Shown: positions 1 through 8,868, numbered from the stretch's first letter. The stretch is DNA of 64,000 nucleotides from Comamonas resistens (GCF_030064165.1 NZ_CP125947.1:2852001-2916000); one strand, 5' to 3'. The notes: generated by a model not told the origin, from the sequence alone. Numbers and translations: made by a program.

Positions 1-1361
1 CCGTCTTTGGCGGGCAGGTCAAGGTGGGCGACACGCTGATCCACTCCGCCAGCGGCCAAAGCGTGCGGGTGCGAAGCATCCATGCGCAGAATCAGGCCAG
101 TGAATCCGGCGTGGCCGGCCAGCGCTGCGCTCTCAACCTCGCAGGCATCGCCAAGGACGAAATCGAGCGCGGCGACTGGATGGCCGATGCACGCGTGCTG
201 CAGGCCACTCAGCGTATCGATCTTCATCTGCATCTGCTGACCGAGGCACCACCCATGCAGCAGTGGACACCGGTTCATGTCCATCTGGGCACGCGCCGCA
301 CCACGGGCCATATCGCCCTGCTGCAGGACAGCGCCATCGACCCGGGCACCGAAGCACGGGTGCAACTGGTGCTGGACACCCCTGTCTTCACCGTGCCCGG
401 CGACCGTCTGATCCTGCGCAACGCCCAGGCCAGCCGCACCATTGCCGGCGGCATGGTTCTGGACCCCTACGCACCTGCCCGCAAGCGCCGCAGCGCAGAG
501 CGCATGGCCTATCTTGACGCGATGGAGCAGCTTGCGACCCATGGCGACTTTGCCGCGCTGATTGTGCAAGCCCCGCACGGCGTTGCCCTGTCCCAGCTCA
601 TGCGCCTGAGCGGCCATGCGCTTGATGCAGCAGCGCCGCTGCCCGGTACGGTAGCCCTGCCCATCGGCAGCGGTGTCGCTGGCGATGCCCTGGTGCTGGA
701 CGAACAGCGCTGGCTGGCGCTGCAGCAGCAGATGCTGCAAACCCTGTCCCGCTTTCACGAAAAATCGCCCGACGAACCTGGTGTCAACGCCGCGCGCCTG
801 CGCCGCATGGCTCTGCCCGGCTTGCAGCAGGCCGCCCATGATGTGCTGTATCAGGCGCTGATCGATACGCTGCTGACGCAAAAGCGCCTGGCCAGCAGCG
901 GCGCCTGGCTGCACCTGCCCGAGCACCGCGTGCAACTTTCCAAGGCTGAGCAAGCGCTTGCGCAAAAGCTGCTGCCAGCCATTGATGCGGGTCGCTTCGA
1001 TCCCCCCTGGGTGCGCGATCTGGCCCGCGATCATGGCGCGGGCGAGGAAGTGGTGAGGCAGTTGCTCAAGAAACTCTCGCGCCAGGGTCTATTGTTCCAG
1101 GTGGTCAAGGACTTGTTCTATGCACCCGCGCGCATGGATGAGCTGGCTGCGCTGATCGCGGAGCTGGCTCAAGCCAGCAACAACGGTGAAGTCGAAGCGC
1201 GAGCCTTTCGCGACGCTACCGACCTAGGACGCAAGCGAGCCATCCAGATCCTTGAATTCTTCGACCGCATCGGCTACACCCGCCGCGTGCGCGACGCACA
1301 TATGTTGCGCCCGGACGTGAAATGGCAGATCTCACAGGCTTCAAACACTTCAGGCCTGTAG
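1..1361 (+). CDS. selB: Selenocysteine-specific elongation factor SelB, C-terminal part (cut by left edge)
   Basis: SelB is the EF-Tu-like GTPase that carries selenocysteyl-tRNA(Sec) to in-frame UGA codons by binding the mRNA SECIS hairpin. The frame is open to the window edge (it reads VFGGQVKVGD from base 3), so the GTPase domain lies outside. What remains is about 450 residues. First come beta-barrel domains with the SelB-like motif GDRLILRNAQASRTIAGG followed by VLDPYAPARKRR; then a helical winged-helix region ends in the SECIS-binding part (DLGRKRAIQILEFFDRIGYTRR). The tRNA-Sec gene lies 147 bases downstream on the same strand and selD is nearby, which supports the call. A GTG at 24 is internal and not a plausible start. 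Confidence 0.95.
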   Translation, partial: VFGGQVKVGDTLIHSASGQSVRVRSIHAQNQASESGVAGQRCALNLAGIAKDEIERGDWMADARVLQATQRIDLHLHLLTEAPPMQQWTPVHVHLGTRRTTGHIALLQDSAIDPGTEARVQLVLDTPVFTVPGDRLILRNAQASRTIAGGMVLDPYAPARKRRSAERMAYLDAMEQLATHGDFAALIVQAPHGVALSQLMRLSGHALDAAAPLPGTVALPIGSGVAGDALVLDEQRWLALQQQMLQTLSRFHEKSPDEPGVNAARLRRMALPGLQQAAHDVLYQALIDTLLTQKRLASSGAWLHLPEHRVQLSKAEQALAQKLLPAIDAGRFDPPWVRDLARDHGAGEEVVRQLLKKLSRQGLLFQVVKDLFYAPARMDELAALIAELAQASNNGEVEARAFRDATDLGRKRAIQILEFFDRIGYTRRVRDAHMLRPDVKWQISQASNTSGL

Positions 1362-1508
1362 CCCATGACCCAGCTGCGCTAGCAGCTATGAGATTGATAG
1401 AAGACTATTCTGCAGGCCATAGCGCTGCCAGCTCTGATTGCCACTCAATGCTGGCTACAATCCTCTATCTTCTACAAGAGTGAGGCCAAGCCTTCGCTGC
1501 TTGCTCAA

Positions 1509-1604
1509 GGAAGGCAATCGTGCCCGGTGGCGCGGCCGGGCTTCAAACCCGGTGGGGGGCGTCAGCCGCTCCCGGGTTGGTTCGACTCCAGCTGCTTTCC
1601 GCCA
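1509..1604 (+). tRNA. selC: tRNA-Sec (anticodon UCA)
   Basis: This is a 96-nt tRNA including an encoded CCA (1602-1604). The acceptor stem has 8 bp (GGAAGGCA at 1509-1516 pairs with TGCTTTCC at 1593-1600, one G-T pair), a hallmark of bacterial tRNA-Sec. The anticodon TCA is at 1543-1545 in the loop CTTCAAA. A long variable arm and the T-loop GGTTCGACTCC follow. It decodes UGA as selenocysteine together with SelB just upstream and SelD downstream. Confidence 0.96.
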
Positions 1605-1612
1605 CCCCGCCT

Positions 1613-2128
1613 TCAGAGCAGCGGCACCACGATGGCCACGCGCCGGTTCTCTGCGGCATTGCCCGAAACCACTGGCGAGGCGCTGCCCAGGCCCTTGACC
1701 TCCACGTTCTGCCTGGGCAAGCCGGCCTCCATCAGCACATCGGCCACGGCCTGCGCCCGGCGCAGCGACAGCCTCAGGTTGTAGGCATCACTGCCGCGGT
1801 CGTCGGTGTACCCCTCCACGCGCAACCGGTCTATGCCCTCCTTCATCAGCGCCCGGGCAAGCTCAGTGACCTTGGTACGCGCCGATTCCCCCAGTACGGA
1901 GGAGTCGAACTCGAACAGCAGCTTGCCCGGCATCTGCAGCTCCCAGCCCTGCTCCGCCGGCTCAAAGCCCTGTGCGCGCAGCACCTGTTGCTGATGGGGT
2001 GTCAGCCCCTTGGGCTGCGGGGTCTGACATGCGGCCAGCATCAAGGCCAGCGCCGTGGCCGTACACCAACGCCCCCAGACACCCAAGCGTCCACCATTCC
2101 TGACTTTCATCATCCATCCCATATTCAT
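1613..2128 (-). CDS. yfiB: OmpA-domain outer-membrane lipoprotein, YfiB-like
   Basis: 171-residue lipoprotein with a signal peptide and lipobox LMLAAC, followed by a compact OmpA/MotB peptidoglycan-binding domain (LLFEFDSSVL, then VEGYTDDRGSDAYNLRLSLRRA). In the Pseudomonas YfiBNR system, YfiB sits in the outer membrane and sequesters periplasmic YfiR, which releases the diguanylate cyclase YfiN. Here its ATG overlaps the yfiN stop as ATGA, and yfiR-yfiN-yfiB run in one operon, so the assignment rests on context as well as domain. Met7 (2110) is an alternative start. The gene ends 8 bases from the selC CCA on the opposite strand, so the two units converge. Confidence 0.85.
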   Translation of the reverse strand: MNMGWMMKVRNGGRLGVWGRWCTATALALMLAACQTPQPKGLTPHQQQVLRAQGFEPAEQGWELQMPGKLLFEFDSSVLGESARTKVTELARALMKEGIDRLRVEGYTDDRGSDAYNLRLSLRRAQAVADVLMEAGLPRQNVEVKGLGSASPVVSGNAAENRRVAIVVPLL

Positions 2129-3342
2129 TCCTTGAGTTCTGCCCGTTCTGCACGGCGTGCGAGCTTGGCTTCATACATGGCCTGATCCGCGTAATCCATC
2201 AACGCTTCCATCTCCTGTCCGTGCTGGGGAAAGACGGCGATACCGGCACTGACAGAAGGGCTCAGCACCACGCCATTGCCAGTGATCACCGGCTCCAGCA
2301 TGGCGTCCTGTATCTTGTTCGCCACCACCTGGGCATCGGCCGCATCGCCCACCGGATACAGCAGGATGGCAAACTCGTCTCCACCCAGGCGTGCCACCAG
2401 GTCGGTTTCACGCACCAGCGACTGCAGGCGGTCCCCCACGGCCCTGAGCAGGGCATCGCCCGCAGCATGACCGTGAACATCGTTGACCTGCTTGAAGCGA
2501 TCATTGTCGAGAAACAGCACAGCCAGCTTGCGGCCGCTCTCTTCGGCATCGACCAAGGCCTGCTGAAGGCGTTGTTCGAAATGGGAGCGATTCGCCAGCC
2601 CCGTCAGACCATCGCGTGAAGCCTGTAGTTCCAGCGCCGAATTCTGCTGCTTCAGCCTCTCGTGACGCACCTGCAGCTCAGACAGCAGCGCGTTGAAGTC
2701 ATCCCCCAGTTCATGCAACTCCGCAATGCGAGCCGGGGGCACGCGCTGGTCCATGGAGCGGTCATGCCGCACAGCCCTCGCCACCCTGGCCAATTGTTCC
2801 AGCGGCTCGCCGATATCGGCCAGCATGCGGCGCGACTGGCGCATGCCCAGGTAGCCGCTGATGCCCACGCACAAGGCCAGTACCGCAAGGCCGGCGCAAA
2901 GAAAGCGCACAAACCCGGCGCCATCGCTGTAAAGCAGCACACGCCCGACCGGCTTGCTGTCCTGGCTGACCACGGCCTCACCGGGCCGCATGCCAATGAC
3001 GGCGGCCAGCACCTCCCCAACGCCACCCGTTGCGGATTTACCGGAGGACCAGCGCACAAAAACCTGCCCCTGAGCATCGAACACCAATGCTCTGGCCACG
3101 TCCTCGCCACGCAGCAGTTGCTCCAGCATCCGGCCCGCCTCGTCGCGATCGTTGAAGACCAGCGAAGCCTCGGCCGTATAGGCCAGGGAACGTGCCATCA
3201 ACTGCAGGTTGTTGAGCAGATACAAACGCAGCACCACCAACCCGACCAGAAGCAGCAGCACGCCGGCCAGTGAAATGGCCATGCCTGCCATGCGCAAATG
3301 GGCGCGGCGGATCACCGCATGCAATGAGGCGTTGCTGCTCAT
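2125..3342 (-). CDS. yfiN: Membrane diguanylate cyclase YfiN/TpbB-like
   Basis: 405-residue inner-membrane enzyme that makes cyclic di-GMP from two GTP. Transmembrane helices at about 20-41 and 146-165 flank a periplasmic sensor of about 100 residues. A HAMP-like linker (about 166-218) and a GGDEF domain (about 240-400) follow. The active-site motif is an intact GGDEF (320-324), and the product-inhibition I-site RETD lies at 311-314, exactly five residues upstream. Cyclase activity and feedback control are therefore both expected. Its start overlaps the yfiR stop and its stop overlaps the yfiB start (ATGA at both joints), implying translational coupling. By analogy with Pseudomonas, the periplasmic YfiR would hold it inactive until YfiB removes the repressor. 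Confidence 0.9.
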   Translation of the reverse strand: MSSNASLHAVIRRAHLRMAGMAISLAGVLLLLVGLVVLRLYLLNNLQLMARSLAYTAEASLVFNDRDEAGRMLEQLLRGEDVARALVFDAQGQVFVRWSSGKSATGGVGEVLAAVIGMRPGEAVVSQDSKPVGRVLLYSDGAGFVRFLCAGLAVLALCVGISGYLGMRQSRRMLADIGEPLEQLARVARAVRHDRSMDQRVPPARIAELHELGDDFNALLSELQVRHERLKQQNSALELQASRDGLTGLANRSHFEQRLQQALVDAEESGRKLAVLFLDNDRFKQVNDVHGHAAGDALLRAVGDRLQSLVRETDLVARLGGDEFAILLYPVGDAADAQVVANKIQDAMLEPVITGNGVVLSPSVSAGIAVFPQHGQEMEALMDYADQAMYEAKLARRAERAELKE

Positions 3343-3926
3343 GGCGCCGCCTTGGTTCGGGCCAGCTGCAGCACCTTGGGGCTGATGCGCAGGCTGCTGC
3401 GGGCCACCGAATCCAGATTGACCTCAAAGCCCGGCCCTTCCCCCTGGCGCCGCAGGCAGAACATCGCACCGATGCGGCACAGCGCACTGCGTTCGCTGAT
3501 CGTCAACAAAGTGCGGCTGGCCTCCTGCTTCATCAGGTTGCGCCACTGCTGCTCGTCCACTTCGCCGGCATAAATGCCATCGCAGTCGGAGGTCTTCAGA
3601 CGCTCGAAGTCCACCTTTCTGACATCGAGGCGCTGGCCGCCAACGGCCTGCCCGGAGCCCTGAATCAATCCGGCCGCATATTCCGTGGCTCCAACCACGC
3701 ATAGATGCAGCACAGCGCTTTCAGCCGGCCACCGCGTATAGCCCAGAATGCCGATCACGGTGCGCGTCACGGCCTGCACATGCTCATCGCCTGCCGCATC
3801 CGCACGGGCCGTCGCGGACGTCCAGGCCAGGCTCGCAGCTAGCAGCCAGGCCCATACACCTATGCGGCGGGCGGGCAGTATTTCTTTGTCTTGACCGGGC
3901 TTGCAATCCGACAACATCGACTCCAT
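3339..3926 (-). CDS. yfiR: YfiR-family (DUF4154) periplasmic repressor
   Basis: First gene of the yfiR-yfiN-yfiB operon. The protein has a signal peptide (hydrophobic WAWLLAASLAW, cleavage near TARA) and a YfiR/DUF4154 domain starting VTRTVIGILGYTRWP. It ends with the Cys pair in SALCRIGAMFC; the seven-residue spacing matches the stabilising disulfide known in Pseudomonas YfiR. Two further Cys are present (LHLC, TSDC). The family binds YfiN in the periplasm and blocks cyclase activity in a redox- and envelope-stress-dependent way. The start is uncertain: the frame extends to 4043, and 3926 (ATG) was chosen to give a reasonable signal peptide; 3917 is another option. No strong ribosome site decides it. 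Confidence 0.82.
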   Translation of the reverse strand: MESMLSDCKPGQDKEILPARRIGVWAWLLAASLAWTSATARADAAGDEHVQAVTRTVIGILGYTRWPAESAVLHLCVVGATEYAAGLIQGSGQAVGGQRLDVRKVDFERLKTSDCDGIYAGEVDEQQWRNLMKQEASRTLLTISERSALCRIGAMFCLRRQGEGPGFEVNLDSVARSSLRISPKVLQLARTKAAP

Positions 3927-4212
3927 GAACACAGCGGACTCTGGGCAGGAGGAGTAATACATGTCGGCATGTATTCTCACACTTTGAATTTCGTACATTT
4001 TTTCACATTTTTGAGGTGCGCCATGTAAGTCGTTCCCCTGCACTTGGCGCCTTGGCGCACCGCCTGCGGGATACTTGCTGGCTCTCTAGCCCTCTGCCGC
4101 GCAGAGAATGCACGGCCTGCCGATAATAGAACCACTTTCGACCGGCCTGCATACCGAACCCCGTTCAAGATCCGCAGACCGGCACGCTAACGCCGTCAGC
4201 CAGATTGCATCC
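3927..4212. other. Divergent intergenic region between yfiR and selD
   Basis: About 286 bases between two divergent start codons hold the promoters of the yfi operon and selD. The stretch near 3960-4020 is AT-richer than its surroundings. No operator or RNA gene is recognisable. Open frames extending both genes into this spacer (yfiR to 4043, selD to 4108) look like unselected extensions. Confidence 0.5.
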
Positions 4213-5271
4213 ATGACCACAGACATCTCTCAAGCTCCCCGACTCACTTCCCTGTCCCATGGCGGCGGCTGCGGCTGCAAGATCGCGCCCGGCGTGCTGT
4301 CCGAGCTGCTGGCCAAAAGCAATCTGCCCAAGCAGTTCTTTCCCCATCTGCTGGTGGGCACCGAGACGGCTGACGATGCGGCCGTCTACCAGATCAACGA
4401 CGAGCAAGCCATCGTCGCCACGACGGATTTCTTCATGCCCATCGTGGACGATCCATATGACTTCGGCCGTATCGCCGCGACCAATGCGCTGTCCGACATC
4501 TACGCCATGGGCGGCACGCCGCTGATGGCACTGGCCATTGTGGGCATGCCCATCAATGTGCTGCCCCATGACGTGATCGCCAAGATCCTGGAAGGCGGCG
4601 AATCGGTCTGCCGCGATGCCGGCATTCCTCTGGCCGGTGGTCACTCGATTGACTCGGTCGAGCCTATCTACGGCCTGGTCGGTATCGGCATCGTCAATCC
4701 CAAGCAGATGAAGCGCAACGCCGATGCCAAGGCCGGCGACGTGCTGATTCTGGGCAAGCCTCTGGGCGTGGGCATTCTGTCGGCCGCGCTCAAGAAGAAT
4801 CTGCTGGACGACGCAGGCTACCGCGCCATGGTCGATGCCACGACCAAACTCAACCGCCCTGGCATGGAGCTGTCCAAGCTGGCCGGCGTGCATGCGCTGA
4901 CCGATGTGACCGGCTTTGGCCTGCTGGGCCACGGCCTGGAGCTGGCTCGCGGCGCGGGGCTGACGGCCCGTATCGACAGCGCCAGGCTGCCCGTGCTGCC
5001 CGGCGTGCAGGCGCTGGCCGAGCAAGGTATTTTCACCGGCGCATCGGGCCGCAACTGGGCCTCGTATGGCGCGCATATCGAGCTGGGGGCCACTGTCGGA
5101 GATGCGCAGAAGGCCCTGCTGACCGACCCGCAAACCTCAGGCGGTCTGCTCGTGTCCTGCGCACCCGATGCTGTAGCGCAGGTGCTCAAGGTCTTCGCCG
5201 ACGCAGGTTTTGCCGAGGCAGCCATCGTGGGCCAGATGGAGTCCGGCGAAGCCAAGGTTGTTGTCGACTGA
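4213..5271 (+). CDS. selD: Selenide, water dikinase (selenophosphate synthase)
   Basis: 352-residue SelD, which makes selenophosphate from selenide and ATP, the selenium donor for tRNA-Sec and for 2-selenouridine. The N-terminal glycine-rich active-site loop GGGCGCK has Cys at the catalytic position (not Sec) and the essential Lys. AIR-synthase-like motifs follow: [29 protein letters not shown] and [13 protein letters not shown], ending in [11 protein letters not shown]. The start at 4213 (MTTDISQ) gives the usual family length; an in-frame ATG at 4108 would add 35 residues with no homology-like features. It serves selB/selC upstream and probably mnmH at 36 kb. A strong terminator follows. 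Confidence 0.96.
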   Translation: MTTDISQAPRLTSLSHGGGCGCKIAPGVLSELLAKSNLPKQFFPHLLVGTETADDAAVYQINDEQAIVATTDFFMPIVDDPYDFGRIAATNALSDIYAMGGTPLMALAIVGMPINVLPHDVIAKILEGGESVCRDAGIPLAGGHSIDSVEPIYGLVGIGIVNPKQMKRNADAKAGDVLILGKPLGVGILSAALKKNLLDDAGYRAMVDATTKLNRPGMELSKLAGVHALTDVTGFGLLGHGLELARGAGLTARIDSARLPVLPGVQALAEQGIFTGASGRNWASYGAHIELGATVGDAQKALLTDPQTSGGLLVSCAPDAVAQVLKVFADAGFAEAAIVGQMESGEAKVVVD

Positions 5272-5286
5272 TCGTCAGCGGCTGCA

Positions 5287-5313
5287 AAAAAAGGAGCTTT
5301 CAGCTCCTTTTTT
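5287..5313 (+). terminator. Rho-independent terminator after selD
   Basis: Perfect 12-bp inverted repeat: AAAAAAGGAGCT at 5287-5298 and AGCTCCTTTTTT at 5302-5313, with a TTC loop. It lies 15 bases after the selD stop and ends in a T run. Confidence 0.9.
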
Positions 5314-5488
5314 AATGTCACAACGAGCCACTGCCCTCAAGCAATCTGAGCGCCCAGGCCGCAACCAGACCTCCAATTTCGGCAGCCAGGACTACGTCCC
5401 GCAATCGGACTGAGCAATCGAGCCGACAATAGGGTCCGCATTTTTGGACTCTCACCGTGGCAACGCGACCGCCGCGCCACGCCCTCTC

Positions 5489-6751
5489 ATGACAGACAAC
5501 ACAGTGGCCGTTCTGGGCGCCGGCATGGTCGGCGTCACAACGGCCTTGGAATTGCAGCGCCGCGGCATGCGCGTCACGCTGATGGACCGGCGTGCGCCAG
5601 GGCTGGAAACTTCGTATGGCAATGCCGGCGTGATCGCACGCAGCTCGCTCATGCCCTTCAACCACCCCAAGCTATGGGGCACTTTGCCCAGCCTGCTCAG
5701 GAACCAGAGCACAGGCTTTCGCTACAGCCCGTCCTTTGTCGCCAGCAACCTGGGCTGGGCTCTGGGCTTTGTGGGCCGGGCGCGCCAAAGCGTGTTTGAG
5801 GAAACCACGGCCGCGCTCGACGACCTGATTCGTCTGTCAACTGCCGAACACCGGCGACTGCTGGGCGAAGTCAACGCCCTGCACCGTCTGCGCGACAACG
5901 GCTGGCTGTTTCTCTACCGTAGCGCCCAGGCTTTTGATGCTCCCGGCGCCCAGCTGGGCCGTGAAACCATGGCCCGCTTCGGCATAGCCACCCAGGCCCT
6001 CAACGCCGGCGAGCTGCGCGACCTTGAGCCCGTGCTGCAACCGGTGTTTGCCAAGGCGCTGTGGATTCGGGATAGCTGTTCCGTCAACAGCCCTGGCGCG
6101 GTCGTCAAAGCCTATGCCGATGCCTTTGTGGCCCGCGGCGGCCAGTTGCAAACCTGCGAATTACGCACCCTGCGCAGCTCGGGCGAAGGCCGCTGGCAGA
6201 TCGTGGATGGCCACGGCAATGCGCAGGAGTTTGGCCGTGTCGTGATCGCTCTTGGTCCATGGAGCCAGAAGTTCATGGCCGAGCTGGGCGTGGACATTCC
6301 CATGGGCTTTGAGCGTGGCTATCACATGCACTACGCGCCCGGCAGTGCGGAAAATTCGCTGCAGCGCCCCATTTATGACACGGCGGGCGGCTATGTGCTC
6401 TCGCCCATGGAGCAAGGCCTGCGCCTTTCCACCGGTGTGGAGCTCAATCGCTGCGACGCGCCCATGAAGCCTGTGCAACTGGACATCACCGAAGCCGCCG
6501 CCCGCCAGGCTCTGCCTCTGGGCCAGCGCCTGGAGCACCCGCTATGGATGGGCCGCCGCCCCACCCTGCCCGACAGCCGCCCCGTCATCGACGAAATGCC
6601 CGGCCGGCCTGGCCTGTGGCTGGCATTTGGTCACCAGCACATCGGCTTCAGCACCGGCCCCGGCACGGCAGCACTGCTGGCAGCCATGATGCTGGGCGAC
6701 AAACAGTTGCCCATGAACCCCCATCCATTTCGCGCCAGCCGCTTTCTATGA
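5489..6751 (+). CDS. FAD-dependent oxidoreductase, D-amino-acid dehydrogenase (DadA)-like
   Basis: 420-residue flavoprotein of the DAO family. It starts with a Rossmann FAD-binding motif (VAVLGAGMVGVTTALELQRRG), then SYGNAGVIA, typical of DadA-like enzymes, and ends with a second FAD motif (LWLAFGHQHIGFSTGPGTAAL). Enzymes of this group oxidise D-amino acids or related amines and pass electrons to the respiratory chain. The substrate cannot be read from sequence. The start at 5489 (MTDNTVAVL) places the FAD motif at the usual distance from the N terminus; the frame is open back to 5444. The gene stands alone between the selD terminator and a repeat element. Confidence 0.85.
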   Translation: MTDNTVAVLGAGMVGVTTALELQRRGMRVTLMDRRAPGLETSYGNAGVIARSSLMPFNHPKLWGTLPSLLRNQSTGFRYSPSFVASNLGWALGFVGRARQSVFEETTAALDDLIRLSTAEHRRLLGEVNALHRLRDNGWLFLYRSAQAFDAPGAQLGRETMARFGIATQALNAGELRDLEPVLQPVFAKALWIRDSCSVNSPGAVVKAYADAFVARGGQLQTCELRTLRSSGEGRWQIVDGHGNAQEFGRVVIALGPWSQKFMAELGVDIPMGFERGYHMHYAPGSAENSLQRPIYDTAGGYVLSPMEQGLRLSTGVELNRCDAPMKPVQLDITEAAARQALPLGQRLEHPLWMGRRPTLPDSRPVIDEMPGRPGLWLAFGHQHIGFSTGPGTAALLAAMMLGDKQLPMNPHPFRASRFL

Positions 6752-6763
6752 ATATGGTCAAAA

Positions 6764-6811
6764 CAGGCTCCAGCGCTTACCCAGAAAGCGCTGGCAGCTC
6801 CTTTTTTAGGA
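6764..6811. repeat. Intergenic palindromic element (CCAGCGCTT family), terminator-like
   Basis: 9-bp inverted repeat CCAGCGCTT (6770-6778) / AAGCGCTGG (6786-6794), followed by CAGCTCC and a T6 run. It sits right after the DadA-like gene and can act as its terminator. Related sequences recur in other spacers of the window (12.3, 25.3, 28.8, 37.5, 58.0 and 63.7 kb). Confidence 0.75.
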
Positions 6812-6929
6812 GCATGACAGAGCGGAGACCTCCTATGCACACATCGCCTTAGAATTGCGGCTTCCGAGAAAGAACCGTCATGGCCGTGGCCATGAAGGGC
6901 TTTCATTCTTGCAACCAAATGTGGTGAAG

Positions 6930-7841
6930 ATGAGCAAGCCTTTCATTTCGCTATGCCCGGAAATCACTCGGGCAAACGCACTCAATGTGATGGACTGGTT
7001 GGAAGACGAGAGCGTGACCCGCTACCTCAGCGATTCCCGCCATGTCTCCCGGTTTATCGAGCAGGTCCTGGACCGGGTCCAGCTGCCCATACTGACCCAT
7101 CTGTTCAATCAGGGCGGCCGTTTCTTCATGGCCTGCGACCGGCATGACGCTCCGGTAGGCTTTGTCCGTCTCGTCAAGACAGGCCCCGATTGCGAAATGG
7201 TGCTGGTTATCGGCGACCGCGAACAATGGGGCCGCAAGCTGGGTGCCAGCGCCATCCGCGAAGGCATGAAACTGGCCTTCTTCGATATGCGGGCCGAAAA
7301 GCTCATTGCCAGGATCCACGTCGAGAATGCCCGCTCCCTCAACGCCTTTGTGCGCTGCGGCTTTGTGCTGGAAAACGAAACCTCATCGCTGAAGTCCTTT
7401 TCCATGACATCGGAGCACTATCTTCGGTGCCTGCGTGAAAGTGCGATCGACGACCCCACGGGCATCCATATCACCGAGATCGACGAGGCCAGACTCAGAA
7501 GCGTCGTGGCGCTGGAGTGCGGCTCGGACATGGTCGAGCTGGAGCACGAGATCGAGCGCGCCATCGTCGTCGATGCCAGGCAGGTCGCTCCCGATATCGT
7601 CACCATGAACTCCAGAGCCTTGCTGCGGCTGGACGACGAGGAAATGGAGGTTGCCCTGGTCTACCCGCAGGAAGCAGACCATCGCGCCGGAAATCTATCG
7701 GTTTGCTCCGATATAGGCACGGCCATTCTCGGTTACAAGGAAGGGGACGCCATCGACTGGCGCATGCCGGACCGCACCTGCCATATCTGGATCGAGAAGC
7801 TGCTCTACCAGCCTGAGGCAGAAGGCGATTTTCATTTGTAG
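6930..7841 (+). CDS. GNAT acetyltransferase fused to a Rnk/GreA-C-type domain
   Basis: 303 residues from ATG 6930, preceded by GGTGAAG. Residues about 1-165 resemble a GNAT N-acetyltransferase: a RimJ-like core with REQWGRKLGASAIREGMKLA as acetyl-CoA loop and HVENARSLNAFVRCGFVLE near the end of the fold. Residues about 175-300 resemble Rnk, the nucleoside diphosphate kinase regulator: VTMNSRALLRL, VALVYPQEAD, LSVCSDIGTAILGYKEGDAIDW and LLYQPEAEGDF are diagnostic of the GreA/B C-terminal FKBP-like fold. The Rnk part would bind RNA polymerase or NDK; the GNAT target is unknown. It stands alone in its transcription unit. Joining of the two domains is seen directly; a joint function is inference. 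Confidence 0.85.
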   Translation: MSKPFISLCPEITRANALNVMDWLEDESVTRYLSDSRHVSRFIEQVLDRVQLPILTHLFNQGGRFFMACDRHDAPVGFVRLVKTGPDCEMVLVIGDREQWGRKLGASAIREGMKLAFFDMRAEKLIARIHVENARSLNAFVRCGFVLENETSSLKSFSMTSEHYLRCLRESAIDDPTGIHITEIDEARLRSVVALECGSDMVELEHEIERAIVVDARQVAPDIVTMNSRALLRLDDEEMEVALVYPQEADHRAGNLSVCSDIGTAILGYKEGDAIDWRMPDRTCHIWIEKLLYQPEAEGDFHL

Positions 7842-7854
7842 ACCCGGTGCCCTC

Positions 7855-8076
7855 TCAAAACCAGGTGCTGGATTGCGCCCTGTGGTAGGCCACCAGGGCG
7901 TTCGCATGCCCATGACCCAGGCCATGTTCAAGCTTGAGGTGCGCGACCTGCTCCATATGTTTTTTATCGCGCAGTCCGTCGAGGACCGCTATCCAGTGCG
8001 CAATCGGCTTGCCGTAAGTCTTCTCGATAGACGGGAAGTAAGACGCGGGACCTTTGATCTTTGCTTCATCTGCCAT
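7855..8076 (-). CDS. DUF4287 domain small protein
   Basis: 73-residue cytoplasmic protein of the DUF4287 family, with the family core SIEKTYGKPIAHWIAVLD and the highly conserved end KLEHGLGHGHANALVAYHR. No function is established; similar domains occur alone or joined to DUF5655. It converges with the GNAT-Rnk gene, leaving 13 bases between the stops. A short inverted repeat AGCTCC/GGAGCT lies just upstream of its start, near 8080-8100. Confidence 0.85.
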   Translation of the reverse strand: MADEAKIKGPASYFPSIEKTYGKPIAHWIAVLDGLRDKKHMEQVAHLKLEHGLGHGHANALVAYHRAQSSTWF

Positions 8077-8368
8077 GGACAGCTCCGGTGACTGGAGCTC
8101 AACCTTACCGCATACATCGCCTAGATCGCAGCTCTTCGATCAATCCGCAACAAGCTGCGCCATTGCGCTTTACAGCAAATCCGCAGCAGCTTTGATTTCT
8201 GCCCGATGTTGCCCTAGCCCTTTATGCGATGGACTCTGGCAGAAGCACAAGCCAGCAGCGCAAGGTAGATGAGAATGGCCGGACCACTCCGTTTCATCCG
8301 CCTCACCGATCATCTGCGCCGGTTTGGTCCATGCTCAATGCTCTCGCAACCAGTCAGACCCCAAAGGG
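8077..8368. other. Spacer between DUF4287 gene and Lrp-type regulator
   Basis: About 290 bases without a convincing gene. It holds the short AGCTCC/GGAGCT inverted repeat near 8080-8100 and a small GACCC/GGGTC hairpin near 8356-8370, at the 3' end of the minus-strand regulator gene. Reading frames crossing it show no family features. Confidence 0.4.
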
Positions 8369-8842
8369 TCAGGATAGCGGCTGGTTCACCACTTCTGCCG
8401 TGGTGCGGCGGTCGATCTTGCGGCTCAGCACCACCGAGGTATAGGTCTGCTGGATGCCGTCGATGAGGCCGATGCGGTCCAGCAGCGCATCGAGTTTTTC
8501 ATTGCTTTCGCAGCGTACAAACACCATGTAGTCATACTGGCCGCTGACGGCAGATACCTCCTCCACCTCGGTAAAGCGGTTGAGCGCCTGCATGACGGAA
8601 GTCGCCGTCTTGGGCAGAACCCGGATGCCGCAGTAGGCGCGCACGGCAGATTGCTCCATGCGCGAGCCCAGCCTCACACCGTAGCCGGCAATCACGCCCT
8701 CTTGCTCCAGCTTCGCGATACGTGCCACCACCGTGGTCCGTGCCAGATTCATCTGCCGCGCCAGATGCGCGGTGGAAGCACGCGCGTTGGTCTGCAGCAG
8801 GCGCAGCAATTGGCGATCGGTTTCGTCGAGTCGATATTCCAT
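8369..8842 (-). CDS. Lrp/AsnC family transcriptional regulator
   Basis: 157 residues: N-terminal winged helix-turn-helix (LDETDRQLLRLLQTNARAS, then RQMNLARTTVVARIAKLEQEGVI) and a C-terminal RAM ligand-binding domain (EEVSAVSGQYDYMVFVRCES). Lrp/AsnC proteins sense amino acids and form higher oligomers. It is the last gene of a minus-strand run after an amino-acid ABC transporter, 26 bases from the ATPase gene. It therefore probably controls that transporter in response to the imported amino acid. Confidence 0.93.
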   Translation of the reverse strand: MEYRLDETDRQLLRLLQTNARASTAHLARQMNLARTTVVARIAKLEQEGVIAGYGVRLGSRMEQSAVRAYCGIRVLPKTATSVMQALNRFTEVEEVSAVSGQYDYMVFVRCESNEKLDALLDRIGLIDGIQQTYTSVVLSRKIDRRTTAEVVNQPLS

Positions 8843-8868
8843 AAATGGTCCGTTTCTTGTTCTGACAC

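Noticed and set aside
4108-4212. Longer selD start at 4108
   Set aside because: Adds 35 residues before the normal family N terminus, without a ribosome site.
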